A stretch of 64,000 nucleotides of DNA from Methanohalophilus halophilus (GTDB taxonomy: Archaea > Halobacteriota > Methanosarcinia > Methanosarcinales > Methanosarcinaceae). Both the position numbers and the translations under genes were made by a program. Numbering within the stretch: position 1 is the stretch's first letter; the number at the start of each line of letters is the position of its first letter. Below, one piece after another: positions 45,061 to 53,949 of the stretch. Below the pieces are notes generated by a model. The model ran no database searches and was not told where the DNA came from. It saw only the letters and a program-made list of their open reading frames with translations. The DNA lies in NCBI RefSeq assembly GCF_001889405.1, contig NZ_CP017921.1:1564057-1628056 (forward strand). Reading direction: 5' to 3'.

Positions 45061-47826
45061 ATGCCAAATACCGCAGATGAAACCTTTAAAGAATCACATT
45101 TTGGCTACGCCCGTCATAAAATCATCCTTGATGAAAACGGCAACGCGGTGAATTACCTGTTTCTGGATGTAAATGCTGCATTTGAGGATATGACCGGCCT
45201 GAAAAAAGAAAATATTATTAATAAAACAGTTACCGAAGTAATTCCAGAAATTGTTGAAGATGATTTTGACTGGATTTCACTTTATGGACATGTAGCATTA
45301 ACAGGAGAAGATATAAGTTTCACTCATTATTCTCTAGCGTTAGGACAATGGTACCAGGTATATACTCAATCATCTGAAAAAGGATATTTTGTCACTCTTT
45401 TTTCAGTCCTGTCACAAAGTGAAGCCAAATTTTACGAGTTTGCAGAACGCTCTTCTGAACCAATCTATCGTTATGATCTTGTTCCCAAGCCCGGTTATAC
45501 CTATGTAAACAAAGCTACAACTCAAATGGACGGATACACACCCGAAGAACATTATCTGGACCAACAACTGGCTATAAAAATAGTCCATCCTGATGATAAA
45601 CAAATGTTTTTGGATTATTTTGAGGGTAAAATTCCAATAGACAAGCGCATCCAATTGCGTTGGGTCCATAAAAAGGGACAGACGATATGGTTTGAATTTG
45701 TGAATAAACCTGTCTATGACAGCAACGGCAACCTTGTTGCACTGGAAGGTATTGGCAGGGATATAACGGAAATGAAAAACGCACAGGAACGTGAACAGCA
45801 TATCAAAGATGTTCTTCTTGCAATCCGGAATGTCAATCAGATGATTGTAAAAGAACATGATCCGTCCCGAGTCATCCAGAAAGCCTGCAACAATCTGACA
45901 GAAACACTGGGCTACTACAGTGCATGGATTGCACTTGTTGATGATGAGAAAAATGTTATATCAACAGCATTTTCTTATTCAGATTTTGCCAGTGGTTTTG
46001 AACCTTTGAAAGGACAATTAAAAGAAGGCATATTTCCACAATGTATGCAGCAAGTATTGGAAAAAGACGAATTTTTGATTATGGACAATCCTGCTGAAGA
46101 ATGTCAGGAGTGTCCTCTTTCCTATACTTATTCCGACCGGGCATCTTTATGTTATCGACTGCAATATGCTTCCAAATTATATGGTATACTATCAGTTTCC
46201 CTTCCTCTGAAGTATGCCAACCTGGATGAAATACATGACCTTTTCAGAGAAGTTTCAGATGATCTGGGCTTTGCTCTCTATAAAATAGAAATGGAAAAAA
46301 AGAGAGACCAATATGAAACCCATCTGCGTCTGATGAACCGGAATATGAATGATGTTATAATTGAAGCCGACGTCGAAAGTCGCTATACATACATCTCTCC
46401 TTCTCATCAACGAATTCTTGGCAGGGGCAAAGAATTACTGGGTAAAAACTGTATGAAGGACCTGCATCCTGATGATATTGATTTTGTTGCAAGCATATTT
46501 AGAAAAATCGTTGAAACCGATGAGCAACATCATGCAGAATATAGGTATCTGCATCCTAATAAAGGATATATCTGGCTGGAATCCACTGCCACTTCTTATG
46601 TTGATGAAAATGGTCAAAAACGGGTACTGATCAATACCCGTGATGTTACTGAGCGTAAAGAAACTGAAAAAAAGTTTCTCCATTTCCACAATTTAATGCA
46701 TTATATTATAGAGCATGTCAACGGTGGTGTGGCTGTGCATGATAAAGAATTGAATTATATTTATGTCAGTCAACGCTACCTTGATATTTACAAATTAAAA
46801 GAAAAAGATGTTATTGGTAAACATCATTATGATGTAATTCCGGATTTGCCCCGAAAATGGAGGGAAGTACATCAACGAGTATTAAAGGGTGAGTTTCTTA
46901 GTGGTGATCGAGATCCTTGCTATAAGGCAGATGGGAGTGTGGAATGGACACGCTGGTCGTGCATTCCTTGGTATGACAGAGATGATGCGATTGGTGGATT
47001 GATAGTTTATACTGAAATGATCACCGATCAAATAAAGAATGAGAAAAAACTGGAAGAAACTAATAAACAATTAGAAGATGCTGTTCTAAAAGCCAATGAA
47101 ATGGCGGTTCAGGCCGAATATGCCAATAAAACCAAAAGTCAGTTTCTGGCCAACATGAGTCACGAGCTACGCACGCCTTTAAATTCAGTAATCGGATTTT
47201 CCGACATCTTGCTGAAAGAAACAAGGGGAGAACTCAATGATTCTCAGAAAAAATATGCATCAAATATATCCAAAGGTGGTAGACACCTGCTTGACCTTAT
47301 AAATGATATTCTGGATCTTTCGAAGATAGAAGCCGGTAAAATGGAACTTGTTTGTGAAGATTTATATCTGGATTCTGTCTTTTCTGAGATCGAAGCCGTC
47401 ATATCACCACAGGTACGAAAAAAATCCATTGACCTTGAAATAAGCAAACCCCTTAATATAGAAATCAATGCCGATAAAAGTAAGATTAAACAAGCCATTT
47501 ACAATCTATTAAGCAACGCGATTAAATTCACTGATGAAAATGGCAAAATATCCATGTATGCCAGAAAGGTTGATAGAGATTTGGTGGAAATAGCGGTTAT
47601 AGATACGGGGATTGGTATTCAGGAAGATAAATTAAACCAGATCTTTGATCCCTTCATGCAGGCGGATGTTTCCACATCCCGCAAGTACGGAGGAACCGGG
47701 CTGGGACTTCCCCTTGTCAAGGAATATGTGGAAATGCATGGCGGGGAGATTCGGGTTGAAAGTGAGGTAGGTAAAGGCAGTACTTTTACGTTCACGATAC
47801 CAATGGAAAAAGATGAGCAGGAATAA
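45061..47826 (+). CDS. PAS/GAF sensor histidine kinase (921 aa)
   Basis: A cytoplasmic kinase with PAS (about 10-115), PAS (120-245), a Cys-bearing GAF (255-420, with EECQECP), PAS (425-545), PAS (550-665), HisKA with His701 in NMSHELRTPLN, and HATPase ending KGSTFTFTIP. It is similar to the end of the preceding kinase, GAF and HATPase domains included, so the two arose by duplication. Both ends of signal input appear to be intracellular. No regulator is adjacent on this strand; the DUF835 regulator across the divergent promoter is a possible partner. The gap 44779-45060 shows only AT-rich sequence. Confidence 0.92.
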   Translation: MPNTADETFKESHFGYARHKIILDENGNAVNYLFLDVNAAFEDMTGLKKENIINKTVTEVIPEIVEDDFDWISLYGHVALTGEDISFTHYSLALGQWYQVYTQSSEKGYFVTLFSVLSQSEAKFYEFAERSSEPIYRYDLVPKPGYTYVNKATTQMDGYTPEEHYLDQQLAIKIVHPDDKQMFLDYFEGKIPIDKRIQLRWVHKKGQTIWFEFVNKPVYDSNGNLVALEGIGRDITEMKNAQEREQHIKDVLLAIRNVNQMIVKEHDPSRVIQKACNNLTETLGYYSAWIALVDDEKNVISTAFSYSDFASGFEPLKGQLKEGIFPQCMQQVLEKDEFLIMDNPAEECQECPLSYTYSDRASLCYRLQYASKLYGILSVSLPLKYANLDEIHDLFREVSDDLGFALYKIEMEKKRDQYETHLRLMNRNMNDVIIEADVESRYTYISPSHQRILGRGKELLGKNCMKDLHPDDIDFVASIFRKIVETDEQHHAEYRYLHPNKGYIWLESTATSYVDENGQKRVLINTRDVTERKETEKKFLHFHNLMHYIIEHVNGGVAVHDKELNYIYVSQRYLDIYKLKEKDVIGKHHYDVIPDLPRKWREVHQRVLKGEFLSGDRDPCYKADGSVEWTRWSCIPWYDRDDAIGGLIVYTEMITDQIKNEKKLEETNKQLEDAVLKANEMAVQAEYANKTKSQFLANMSHELRTPLNSVIGFSDILLKETRGELNDSQKKYASNISKGGRHLLDLINDILDLSKIEAGKMELVCEDLYLDSVFSEIEAVISPQVRKKSIDLEISKPLNIEINADKSKIKQAIYNLLSNAIKFTDENGKISMYARKVDRDLVEIAVIDTGIGIQEDKLNQIFDPFMQADVSTSRKYGGTGLGLPLVKEYVEMHGGEIRVESEVGKGSTFTFTIPMEKDEQE

Positions 47827-47833
47827 TCCTGCT
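47816..47833 (+). terminator. Second copy of the stop-codon palindrome
   Basis: AGCAGGA-ATAA-TCCTGCT again spans the stop codon. The 3' flank for about 40 bases is also the same as after the first kinase, showing that the duplication includes non-coding sequence. Confidence 0.45.
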
Positions 47834-47984
47834 GATTTTCATGTATTCAGTATTTTTTGATATAATCAACTGGTTGATACAAGTGACTAAATACAGCAAC
47901 TAAAAGTTTCATCCATATTTACACTCAATAAAACAAGGATTATAAGTCGCAATGACTATCAGTAAAATTGAAACTGATAACTCT

Positions 47985-48420
47985 GCTTGTTGATAGAGGA
48001 GCAATGGATAAACAGGACTTCATCCGGCCAGAAACCTATGCGCTAAGGCTTAAGCCTGCAGGGCCAGAAAGGTTACTGAGGAAGTTAATCATTGGTTGAA
48101 TAAACGTGCTCAATACAGGAATAAACAGCATACATGAAGTGCTATATTGCTCCTGAAGACAAGAGAACTGGCTCAACATCTTGTTGGCAAACGCAAAACT
48201 GTTGATTTCATGTTTCCTGTATATGAAATTGAAAGACAGGACAATATGGAAATCAGGCAGTTGATTCTTGACATTTCCTATGTTGAGTGGAAAAAACTGG
48301 GGTTTTCAAAGGGTACTTTGCACTACATAAAACAGAATGCCAAATATGGTAAACCGTTTGGTTTGAATGCTCATGTGAGGGAGAGGTTGGATGAGTGGGA
48401 TAAATTGGGGTGCGCTCATT
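47985..48420 (+). pseudogene. Frame-broken Cas1 C-terminal half (relic 5)
   Basis: DNA is close to the 3' half of the Cas1 gene at 52.4 kb. GGAGCAATGGATAAACAGGA (GAMDKQD) begins the matching part, then a base deletion in the GGGCCAGAAAGG region and a stop near 48135 (ACATGAAGTG) break the frame. A 91-residue open end from 48147 keeps WKKLGFSKGTLHYIKQNAK and NAHVRERLDEWDK. The N-terminal catalytic half is missing, so it is not functional as an integrase. Confidence 0.8.
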
Positions 48421-48553
48421 AATGAATAAAGTTTACTATTAATTGAATTTAGTAAAATGTTGTATATAGATTAAACCAGTATGCTCCGAAAGTACAATTG
48501 GTATAAAAAAGTAAAGAGGAAGCAAAGTTACTACCTCTATTATGAGTACTCAA

Positions 48554-49222
48554 TTATTCATCTTCTCTTCTGAAAAACAACACTAGTGCAATACCCAGAA
48601 TACCGACGGTCAACAACGGTGTTGCAGTAGGTACGTCAAAGTTAGGCTGTGGGTGTGGAACCGGTTGCTCTGGTGTTTCTTCTGGTATAACAGTGCATGT
48701 CATATTGGTATCTGGGTTTGACCATCTAGCCCAGTCATCAGGGAAATTTTGCTGTTCACTGCTTGAATGCTCGGGCCAAGTTGCTTCTACGTTAGCAGCC
48801 CAGCAAAAAGTTTCACCTTCACCACCCAATAAATCCTTGTCAACTGTTATTTCGTAATGTGTTGCATTTACTTCTCCAATAACATTCATACCATCAGGTA
48901 ACCCAGATGGAGCTGACCATCCTCCGTTGTATTCCTTGTATACGATACCTTCAGCAGGACTGCGTCCAAGCATGAAAGTCTGTGAACTGTTGTTTATCAC
49001 AATCTGGGCTCCTGTTGACCAGTGTCCATCAATTTCACTGAGGTTCACAGTCCATTTCATATTATCCCCATCACTTTCAAGTGTCAGGTCAACACCAAAT
49101 TCCTGTGCTGAAAAATCACTTTCATTCCAGCTTTGTGCTGAAGTTATTCCAACCATTGCAACTATAAATATCAGAAATAAAGTTGCAAACATACCTATTT
49201 TTTTTACTGCTGTTTGATACAC
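48554..49222 (-). CDS. Secreted surface protein with VPxxxP-type sorting tail
   Basis: A 222-residue exported protein. A basic N-terminus and hydrophobic signal (MFATLFLIFIVAMVGITSAQ) precede a beta-rich domain (30-175) that I do not recognise, with many N-glycosylation sequons (NLS, NNS, NES). The Pro-rich linker HPQPNFD is followed by VPTATP, a hydrophobic helix and RREDE, the tripartite tail expected for archaeosortase processing. A GTG start at 49222 follows GGGGGTTATT. It is about 1 kb from the NosD gene, which has the same tail. Confidence 0.75.
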   Translation of the reverse strand: MYQTAVKKIGMFATLFLIFIVAMVGITSAQSWNESDFSAQEFGVDLTLESDGDNMKWTVNLSEIDGHWSTGAQIVINNSSQTFMLGRSPAEGIVYKEYNGGWSAPSGLPDGMNVIGEVNATHYEITVDKDLLGGEGETFCWAANVEATWPEHSSSEQQNFPDDWARWSNPDTNMTCTVIPEETPEQPVPHPQPNFDVPTATPLLTVGILGIALVLFFRREDE

Positions 49223-49454
49223 ACAATAACCCCCTATTTAATTTTATATACCACAAGTTGGAGTATATATTACAATGTGTTTTTAGGAATAAAACTTTGA
49301 GAACGTATAGTTAGAACTATTAGTTAGAATAAAAGTAGTGTAGCATAAATCGTTACCACATACATAAGTTCCTATGCAAAAAAGACCTTCATAATAATTA
49401 AAATAACTTTTGCAAAAATAATTCAGAATAAATTTAAGAGTTCCGTTTTTAATA

Positions 49455-49577
49455 AATAGAAGTATTGAGAACAAAGGATTTTTCATCCAATGTTCTCAAT
49501 ACTGTACCACCACTCCCACTCAACAGCTACCACTAAACTGCTGAGTCATAGTGAGAGTTCCCAAACTCTCACCAATT
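49455..49577 (-). ncRNA. Structured RNA element, type I copy D
   Basis: On the minus strand: hairpin 1 GTGAGAGT...ACTCTCAC, hairpin 2 CTCAGCAG...CTGTTGAG (one mismatch), box GGGAGTGGTGGTACAG, and hairpin 3 TATTGAGAACA...TGTTCTCAATA followed by CTTCTATTTATT. It matches copies A-C in layout. A TATA box (CTTATATAG in minus sense) lies about 25 nt upstream. No gene lies in 49223-50186, which is instead filled by this element, element H and repeat J3. Confidence 0.78.
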
Positions 49578-49594
49578 GAAGCTTGAGTTTGCCT

Positions 49595-49604
49595 TCTATA
49601 TAAG
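49595..49604 (-). promoter_or_regulatory. TATA box for RNA element D
   Basis: On the minus strand CTTATATAGA precedes element D by about 25 nt. No protein gene could use this promoter, since the next minus-strand gene begins some 370 nt downstream, past the element. Confidence 0.55.
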
Positions 49605-49775
49605 CTAAATGGATATTAATATTGCAATAACTTTTGAATTTTTGATACTATCAAAAGTTTAAATTGCCAAAAAAGAATGTTAGTTAATCCTATTCCCAGT
49701 CGATATATCCTAAATTAACTAAAAAAGTGACCATAAAGTGTATATACAATAACCATCTTTATTACAATTATTAAA

Positions 49776-49845
49776 TGAGCGGGTAGTATCCAATATCTTT
49801 TTCTAGTACCCCCCACTCCCCACTACCCGCTCATATCACCCCACA
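49776..49845 (-). ncRNA. Structured RNA element, type II copy H
   Basis: A perfect 12-bp stem (TGAGCGGGTAGT with ACTACCCGCTCA) encloses GGGGAGTGGGGGGTAC and an A-rich segment on the minus strand. GGGGTGATA precedes it. It is the sister of element G, with a slightly longer stem. Its promoter (see 49897-49917) is the same as that of G. Confidence 0.7.
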
Positions 49846-49896
49846 GAAAAATAAGACGGGATTATTACTTTAGTACTAAGTCCATGTCTTATTCAA

Positions 49897-49917
49897 ATAT
49901 ATACTCTTTGTTTCGAA
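49897..49917 (-). promoter_or_regulatory. Promoter of RNA element H, same as for G
   Basis: On the minus strand TTCGAAACAAAGAGTATATA; identical over 19-20 bases to that at 29391-29413. The first hairpin is some 50-60 nt further on, so the transcript probably begins with a leader that in H can also pair (ATAAGAC with GTCTTAT). Confidence 0.65.
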
Positions 49918-49999
49918 GGATAAATAGGGTATAAAAAAACTAATTTCCGGAAATAAATTTTATGATTTGGAAGATTTAAAGACAATTCCAATGAATTGT

Positions 50000-50080
50000 A
50001 AGAGTTCCGTTTTTCAGAGATACCTATATCCCCGCACCTTTTTAAAGAGTTATAGGTAGGAGTGAAAAATGCAATCCTTC
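50000..50080 (+). repeat. Short repeat family J, copy 3
   Basis: It begins AAGAGTTCCGTTTTTCAGAG, then CCTATATCCCCGCACC, then TTATAGG, then GAGTGAAAAATGCAATCCTTC. The first 38 bases are shared with the copy at 56.6 kb. A CCTATA/TATAGG stem can form, although the inner pairs seen in other copies are lost. Confidence 0.6.
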
Positions 50081-50186
50081 AGATAAATTCTGGAAGTAAC
50101 CAGATTCTCAAGAAATCAACAACTTTATTAAAAATAACTGTTTATGATTTAGAAAAAAGGAAGAGAAAATGAATTTCCTTCCTCAT

Positions 50187-51773
50187 TTAATCCTCTTCTC
50201 TCCTCAGCAACAATACAACAGCAAAACCCAGCATTCCAATAATTAACAAGGGATTTGCTGTCGGCACATCGAAATTGGGTTGTGGATGAATTACGGGCCC
50301 CGTTTCTTGTTCTACCAATGTCAATGGCAGGTAATCTGTATTATTTGCATCTATGTCAAATTGAGAATCACAGAATCCATCTAAATTTGTATCATTGCAA
50401 GTTTGGCTATGTCCTGTGCCATTGGGGTGTGCCCAATAGTTACCACCTATATTAGGGCCGTTTACGATGTTTGGACCAGACATTTTGGTTACATTCCAGA
50501 TGTAATTTGTGCTACTGGCATCTATTCCAATATTGTTCGTATTGTTGAAGAAATTATTAAATATTGTATTGTTATCGCTATATGAAAATTGAATGCCAGA
50601 TTTATTGTTATTACAGATAACATTACCTTTCAATATATTATTGTTAGAATAATATACTTCTATACCGTGATTGATATTATTTGACACATTATTATTAGTC
50701 AGTATGTTATTGTTACAGAAATAATCAATAAAGATACCATAAGTGTTGTCAAATACATTATTGTTATCCAGTATATTGTTGTTGGATTGTTCATACAGTT
50801 CAATACCGTCATCACCACTATTGAACACAGTATTGTAATTCAGTTTGTTATTGCAGGAATTATAAAGATAGATGCCACTATAGCTGTTGTTTGACACACT
50901 GTTGTTAGTCAGGATGTTATTGCTAGAATAATAAAGGGCGATTCCGTCATAATCGTTGTTGTATGATGCAATATTACCATCTAGCGTATTATTGTTGGAT
51001 TCATAGAGTTCAATGCCATACTCCTTGTTGTTCGATGCATTGTTATTGATCAGTGTGTTATTGCTGGATCCATAAAGATCGATGCCAATATAGTAGTTGT
51101 TAAATGCTTTGTTGTTGATCAGCATATTGTTGTTGGATTGATCGAGTAAGATACCATCATAATCGGTGTAAGATGCAGTGTTATTATTTAGCATATTATT
51201 GTTGGAATAATAAATGTAGATTCCATAATAATTGTTGTAAAATGCGTTGTTGTTTATCAGTGTGTTATTGCTGGATCCATAAACTTCAATGCCATACTCA
51301 TCGTTGTTTGATGCAGTATTGTTGATCAGTGTGTTATTATTGGAATAATAAAGATTGATGCCGTCATAGTTGCTCGATACTTCATTATCACTAATATTGT
51401 TATTCCGGACTTCATCAAGATATATTCCAATTTTATAGTTTGTAGCACCTGTTATATTGAAACCACTGATTGTCACGTTATCTCTGGTCACGTTAAATAC
51501 GTGGTCGTCCGTAAAAGCAGCCTGAACTTTGGTATCATCAGGATTCCCGGATTCTGATATTATGGTTACTGATTTGTTAACGTCCACATTCTCGTTATAT
51601 GTACCCGAATAGACAATAATCGTATCCGTATCGTTCGCAGCGTTTATAGCTGCCTGTATCGTGGTGTAGTTGCCAGATCCACCGCCACCAACATTGAGTG
51701 TAGCTGCTGTTCCTATTCCTGATAAAATTACAAACAATAATGTTGCTATTGCAAGATATTTTTCCACTCCCAT
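50187..51773 (-). CDS. NosD-type parallel beta-helix surface protein with VPxxxP tail
   Basis: A 528-residue exported protein. A signal peptide (MGVEKYLAIATLLFVILSGI and following) precedes a NosD/pectate-lyase-like right-handed beta-helix: an N-terminal cap (GGSGNYTTIQAAINAANDTD) followed by some 15 repeats of about 23 residues (G-I-x-L-x-x-S-x-N-N-x-L-x-N-N). The C-terminus is the HPQPNFD linker, VPTANP, a hydrophobic helix and RREED. Asn-rich repeats carry many glycosylation sites. It likely forms surface fibres or binds polysaccharide. A near-identical signal region and tail occur in inverted orientation at 62285. Confidence 0.88.
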   Translation of the reverse strand: MGVEKYLAIATLLFVILSGIGTAATLNVGGGGSGNYTTIQAAINAANDTDTIIVYSGTYNENVDVNKSVTIISESGNPDDTKVQAAFTDDHVFNVTRDNVTISGFNITGATNYKIGIYLDEVRNNNISDNEVSSNYDGINLYYSNNNTLINNTASNNDEYGIEVYGSSNNTLINNNAFYNNYYGIYIYYSNNNMLNNNTASYTDYDGILLDQSNNNMLINNKAFNNYYIGIDLYGSSNNTLINNNASNNKEYGIELYESNNNTLDGNIASYNNDYDGIALYYSSNNILTNNSVSNNSYSGIYLYNSCNNKLNYNTVFNSGDDGIELYEQSNNNILDNNNVFDNTYGIFIDYFCNNNILTNNNVSNNINHGIEVYYSNNNILKGNVICNNNKSGIQFSYSDNNTIFNNFFNNTNNIGIDASSTNYIWNVTKMSGPNIVNGPNIGGNYWAHPNGTGHSQTCNDTNLDGFCDSQFDIDANNTDYLPLTLVEQETGPVIHPQPNFDVPTANPLLIIGMLGFAVVLLLRREED

Positions 51774-52006
51774 TAGAATACCACCAAATTTTCCATTCGC
51801 GTACAGATGATTAGACTATTAATTACTTAATCTAATATTTAATAAATAGAAATAAGAACTAATGGTTATGAACATCAGTTCTAATTACAGGTCTGTATAA
51901 AGCAATCTATGATAGATTTTCTTCAATATTGGAATACAATACATCGATTTTCAATGCATTGTGTACATCCTCCATCTCTTAAAACAGCCTATTTATGAAT
52001 AAAAAA
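51515..52006 (-). repeat. Left arm of a long inverted repeat
   Basis: The 5' end of the NosD gene and about 230 bases upstream are repeated almost base for base at 62050-62541 in opposite orientation. The upstream part holds the promoter region, including TTTATTAAATATTAGATTAA. The arms face each other across a 10-kb island. Confidence 0.85.
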
Positions 52007-52026
52007 AATAAGTAAGGAAGTAAATT

Positions 52027-52194
52027 TCACTTCAACGAGTAAATCCCCCCATCCCTTACAATCCTCTCAATATTACTATTTACAGCATCCAGCTTCCGTG
52101 ATACTACATCAATTACTTCTTCATGCTTGGTAATCAACATTTCATTCTTCTCTTCAAGTTCACTTATCCTGTTTGCAAGCGAATCAAATTTCAT
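52027..52194 (-). CDS. 55-residue coiled-coil protein
   Basis: A short frame MKFDSLANRISELEEKNEML continuing with heptads (LITKHEEVIDVVSRKLDAVN) and ending GGIYSLK; probably one long helix forming a coiled coil. Many archaeal mobile regions have such small proteins, sometimes as antitoxins or as tails of larger proteins. No ribosome site is obvious. It lies immediately outside the left arm of the NosD inverted repeat. Confidence 0.5.
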   Translation of the reverse strand: MKFDSLANRISELEEKNEMLITKHEEVIDVVSRKLDAVNSNIERIVRDGGIYSLK

Positions 52195-52210
52195 ATCTGA
52201 ATATTCCGCA

Positions 52211-52330
52211 CACGCATCTGGGCATGCTTCAGGGGGCTAAATAAGGAAAATGATCAAAGAAATTGGTGCAGAAAATCTCATTCCAATACATACTGAAAAA
52301 CCAGAAATGCTTTTCGAGGAAAACTCATGA
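52211..52330 (+). pseudogene. RNase J-like MBL ribonuclease remnant
   Basis: In one frame this reads HASGHASGG, a stop, then IRKMIKEIGAENLIPIHTEK and PEMLFEENS with a terminal stop. The HASGHAS and IPIHTE motifs are those of the end of RNase J/beta-CASP type metallo-beta-lactamase nucleases. Nothing else of the gene remains, and there is an internal stop. It shows that this island joined sequence from a deleted gene. Confidence 0.7.
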
Positions 52331-52368
52331 AGTACTCCATCCTAACAGCACTCAGCCTTCCCAACCAA

Positions 52369-53190
52369 TTAATCCCACTGATTGAGTCTCTCCCTAACAT
52401 GAGCATTCAAAGTAAACGGTTTTTCAGATTTGGCATTCTGTTTCATATAATGCAAAGTACCCTTTGAGAACCCCAATTTTTTCCACTCAACATAGGAAAT
52501 ATCAAGAATCAACTGCCTGATTTCCATATTATCCTGTATTTCAATCTCATATACAGGAGACATGAAATCAACGGTTTTGCATTTGCCAACAAGGTGTTGA
52601 GCCAGTTCTCTTGTCTTCAGAAGCAATATAGCACTCCATGTATGCTGTTTATTCCTGTATTGAGCACGTTTATTCAGCCATTGATTAACTTCCTCAGTGA
52701 CCTTCCGAGCCCCTGCAGGCTTAAGCCTTAGCGCATAAGTTTCTGTTCGGATGAAATCCTGTTTTTCCATTGCTCCTTTCTCAACCAGTGAAAACACAGC
52801 CAGATCAACAATAAACCTGAACGGTTCCTGTAAATCATAAGCAAGACTGTTTTTGCTCGAACTCATCTCATGCAGAAACCCAACATGAGGATCTAGGCCA
52901 ACCGAGTTTATGGCCCTCAGACATTCCGCCTCAAGCAGAGAATAGCCATAGTTGAGCATGACATTGACCTTATCACCTGCTGCAATAGGTCTTCTGTATT
53001 GGTCCGATCTGGCACAAAAATCATAATCTGCTGGTATGGATTTTGCAAATTCGTTCCAGTATTTCCAGGCAACTCCACCCTCAACCCCCATTAGACCTCT
53101 AATTGTACCTGCCTTGTTTAGTTTCTCAGCATCTTCCGAAAAATCAAACTTAATCCCAGGATATCTCTGGGTTAAATTTTTTCTGCTCAA
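52369..53190 (-). CDS. cas1: Truncated solo Cas1 integrase with HTH tail
   Basis: A 273-residue frame covering the catalytic helical domain of Cas1. The three metal/active-site motifs are present: Glu37 (LMGVEGGVAWKYW), His107 (GFLHEM) and Glu122 (SLAYDLQEPFR). The C-terminal extension WKKLGFSKGTLHYMKQNAK reads like a helix-turn-helix, as in casposases and some Cas1 variants. The N-terminal beta domain (about 80-110 residues) is missing, and the frame is closed upstream by a stop. It begins at a TTG overlapping the stop of hepT, where two genes have been joined. No cas2, effector or CRISPR array is in the window. Cas1 normally integrates DNA; activity of this shortened form is doubtful. Confidence 0.8.
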   Translation of the reverse strand: MSRKNLTQRYPGIKFDFSEDAEKLNKAGTIRGLMGVEGGVAWKYWNEFAKSIPADYDFCARSDQYRRPIAAGDKVNVMLNYGYSLLEAECLRAINSVGLDPHVGFLHEMSSSKNSLAYDLQEPFRFIVDLAVFSLVEKGAMEKQDFIRTETYALRLKPAGARKVTEEVNQWLNKRAQYRNKQHTWSAILLLKTRELAQHLVGKCKTVDFMSPVYEIEIQDNMEIRQLILDISYVEWKKLGFSKGTLHYMKQNAKSEKPFTLNAHVRERLNQWD

Positions 53191-53525
53191 TCTATCTCAA
53201 CTAGAATTGTCTGGATGGAATCCCTTAAACCAATCAGACGATTGCCAACAACATCCCACACAATCACATAATCGATTCCGAAATAACCATGAGCTAAGCG
53301 GTCCCGCATACCGACAATCACCCGCCAAGGAATGTCAGGATAACTTGCCTTTATCTCATCAGGCAAATTCTTAGCGGCTTCACCAATGATTTCAATATTC
53401 TTCACAACTGCCTTCTGGGTTTTCCTATCGTTGATAAATTCAGTGAAGTCCATCCCTGAAGTGAAATCTTCAATCTCATCAATCGCTTCAACGATGTCAG
53501 TTAAAAACAACCTGTACTCACGCAT
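53187..53525 (-). CDS. hepT: HepT-type HEPN toxin
   Basis: About 112 residues. The HEPN fold (DUF86) has the RNase motif R-x4-H in MRDRLAHGYFGID, and is the toxin in the HepT/MntA system. The start at 53525 is preferred, because GAGGTG sits 6 nt upstream. It follows mntA by 10 nt on the same strand, as in other pairs. In characterised systems MntA adds AMPs to a tyrosine near the HEPN active site to block it; the HGYF tyrosine fits. Its 3' end touches the Cas1 remnant. Confidence 0.92.
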   Translation of the reverse strand: MREYRLFLTDIVEAIDEIEDFTSGMDFTEFINDRKTQKAVVKNIEIIGEAAKNLPDEIKASYPDIPWRVIVGMRDRLAHGYFGIDYVIVWDVVGNRLIGLRDSIQTILVEID

Positions 53526-53535
53526 GAAAAACACC

Positions 53536-53835
53536 TCATGCATGCGCATAAACTACTTCTGAAAAAATCCTGCTTTTCAATTCATCCCTAACGGCACGTT
53601 TCGAGATGATATCTACCTTTGACTCGAACTCGTCTTCAAGAAAAATTCCAAGAGCTGCGAGATCAAAAAGATCCGCACCTTTCTCAAACTCAACAAGGAA
53701 GTCAATATCGCTGTCGGTTTTGTATTCATTCCTCACCACCGACCCAAAAAGGCCTATTTCCTTTACCTTATAGTTCTTTTTCAATTCCGGAAGCAGCTCA
53801 TCCAGTCTTCCCAGAATAATATCCCTTTTGATCAT
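53536..53835 (-). CDS. mntA: MntA-type minimal nucleotidyltransferase antitoxin
   Basis: A 99-residue minimal nucleotidyltransferase with the signature GSVVRNEYKTDSDIDFLVEF, where GSxxR and the two Asp residues bind ATP and metal. The start at 53835 has AAGGAAATTAAT upstream. It is predicted to AMPylate and neutralise HepT. The operon is the only complete toxin-antitoxin system seen here. Confidence 0.9.
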   Translation of the reverse strand: MIKRDIILGRLDELLPELKKNYKVKEIGLFGSVVRNEYKTDSDIDFLVEFEKGADLFDLAALGIFLEDEFESKVDIISKRAVRDELKSRIFSEVVYAHA

Positions 53836-53949
53836 ATTAATTTCCTTATGAGATCTCTGATACACATTTTGGAGGGTCTTTTTATATTATTGCTTTGGTT
53901 GGCGTTGTCTGAACACTCCCATGAATTCATTAATTGGAGTTGCCAGTAT

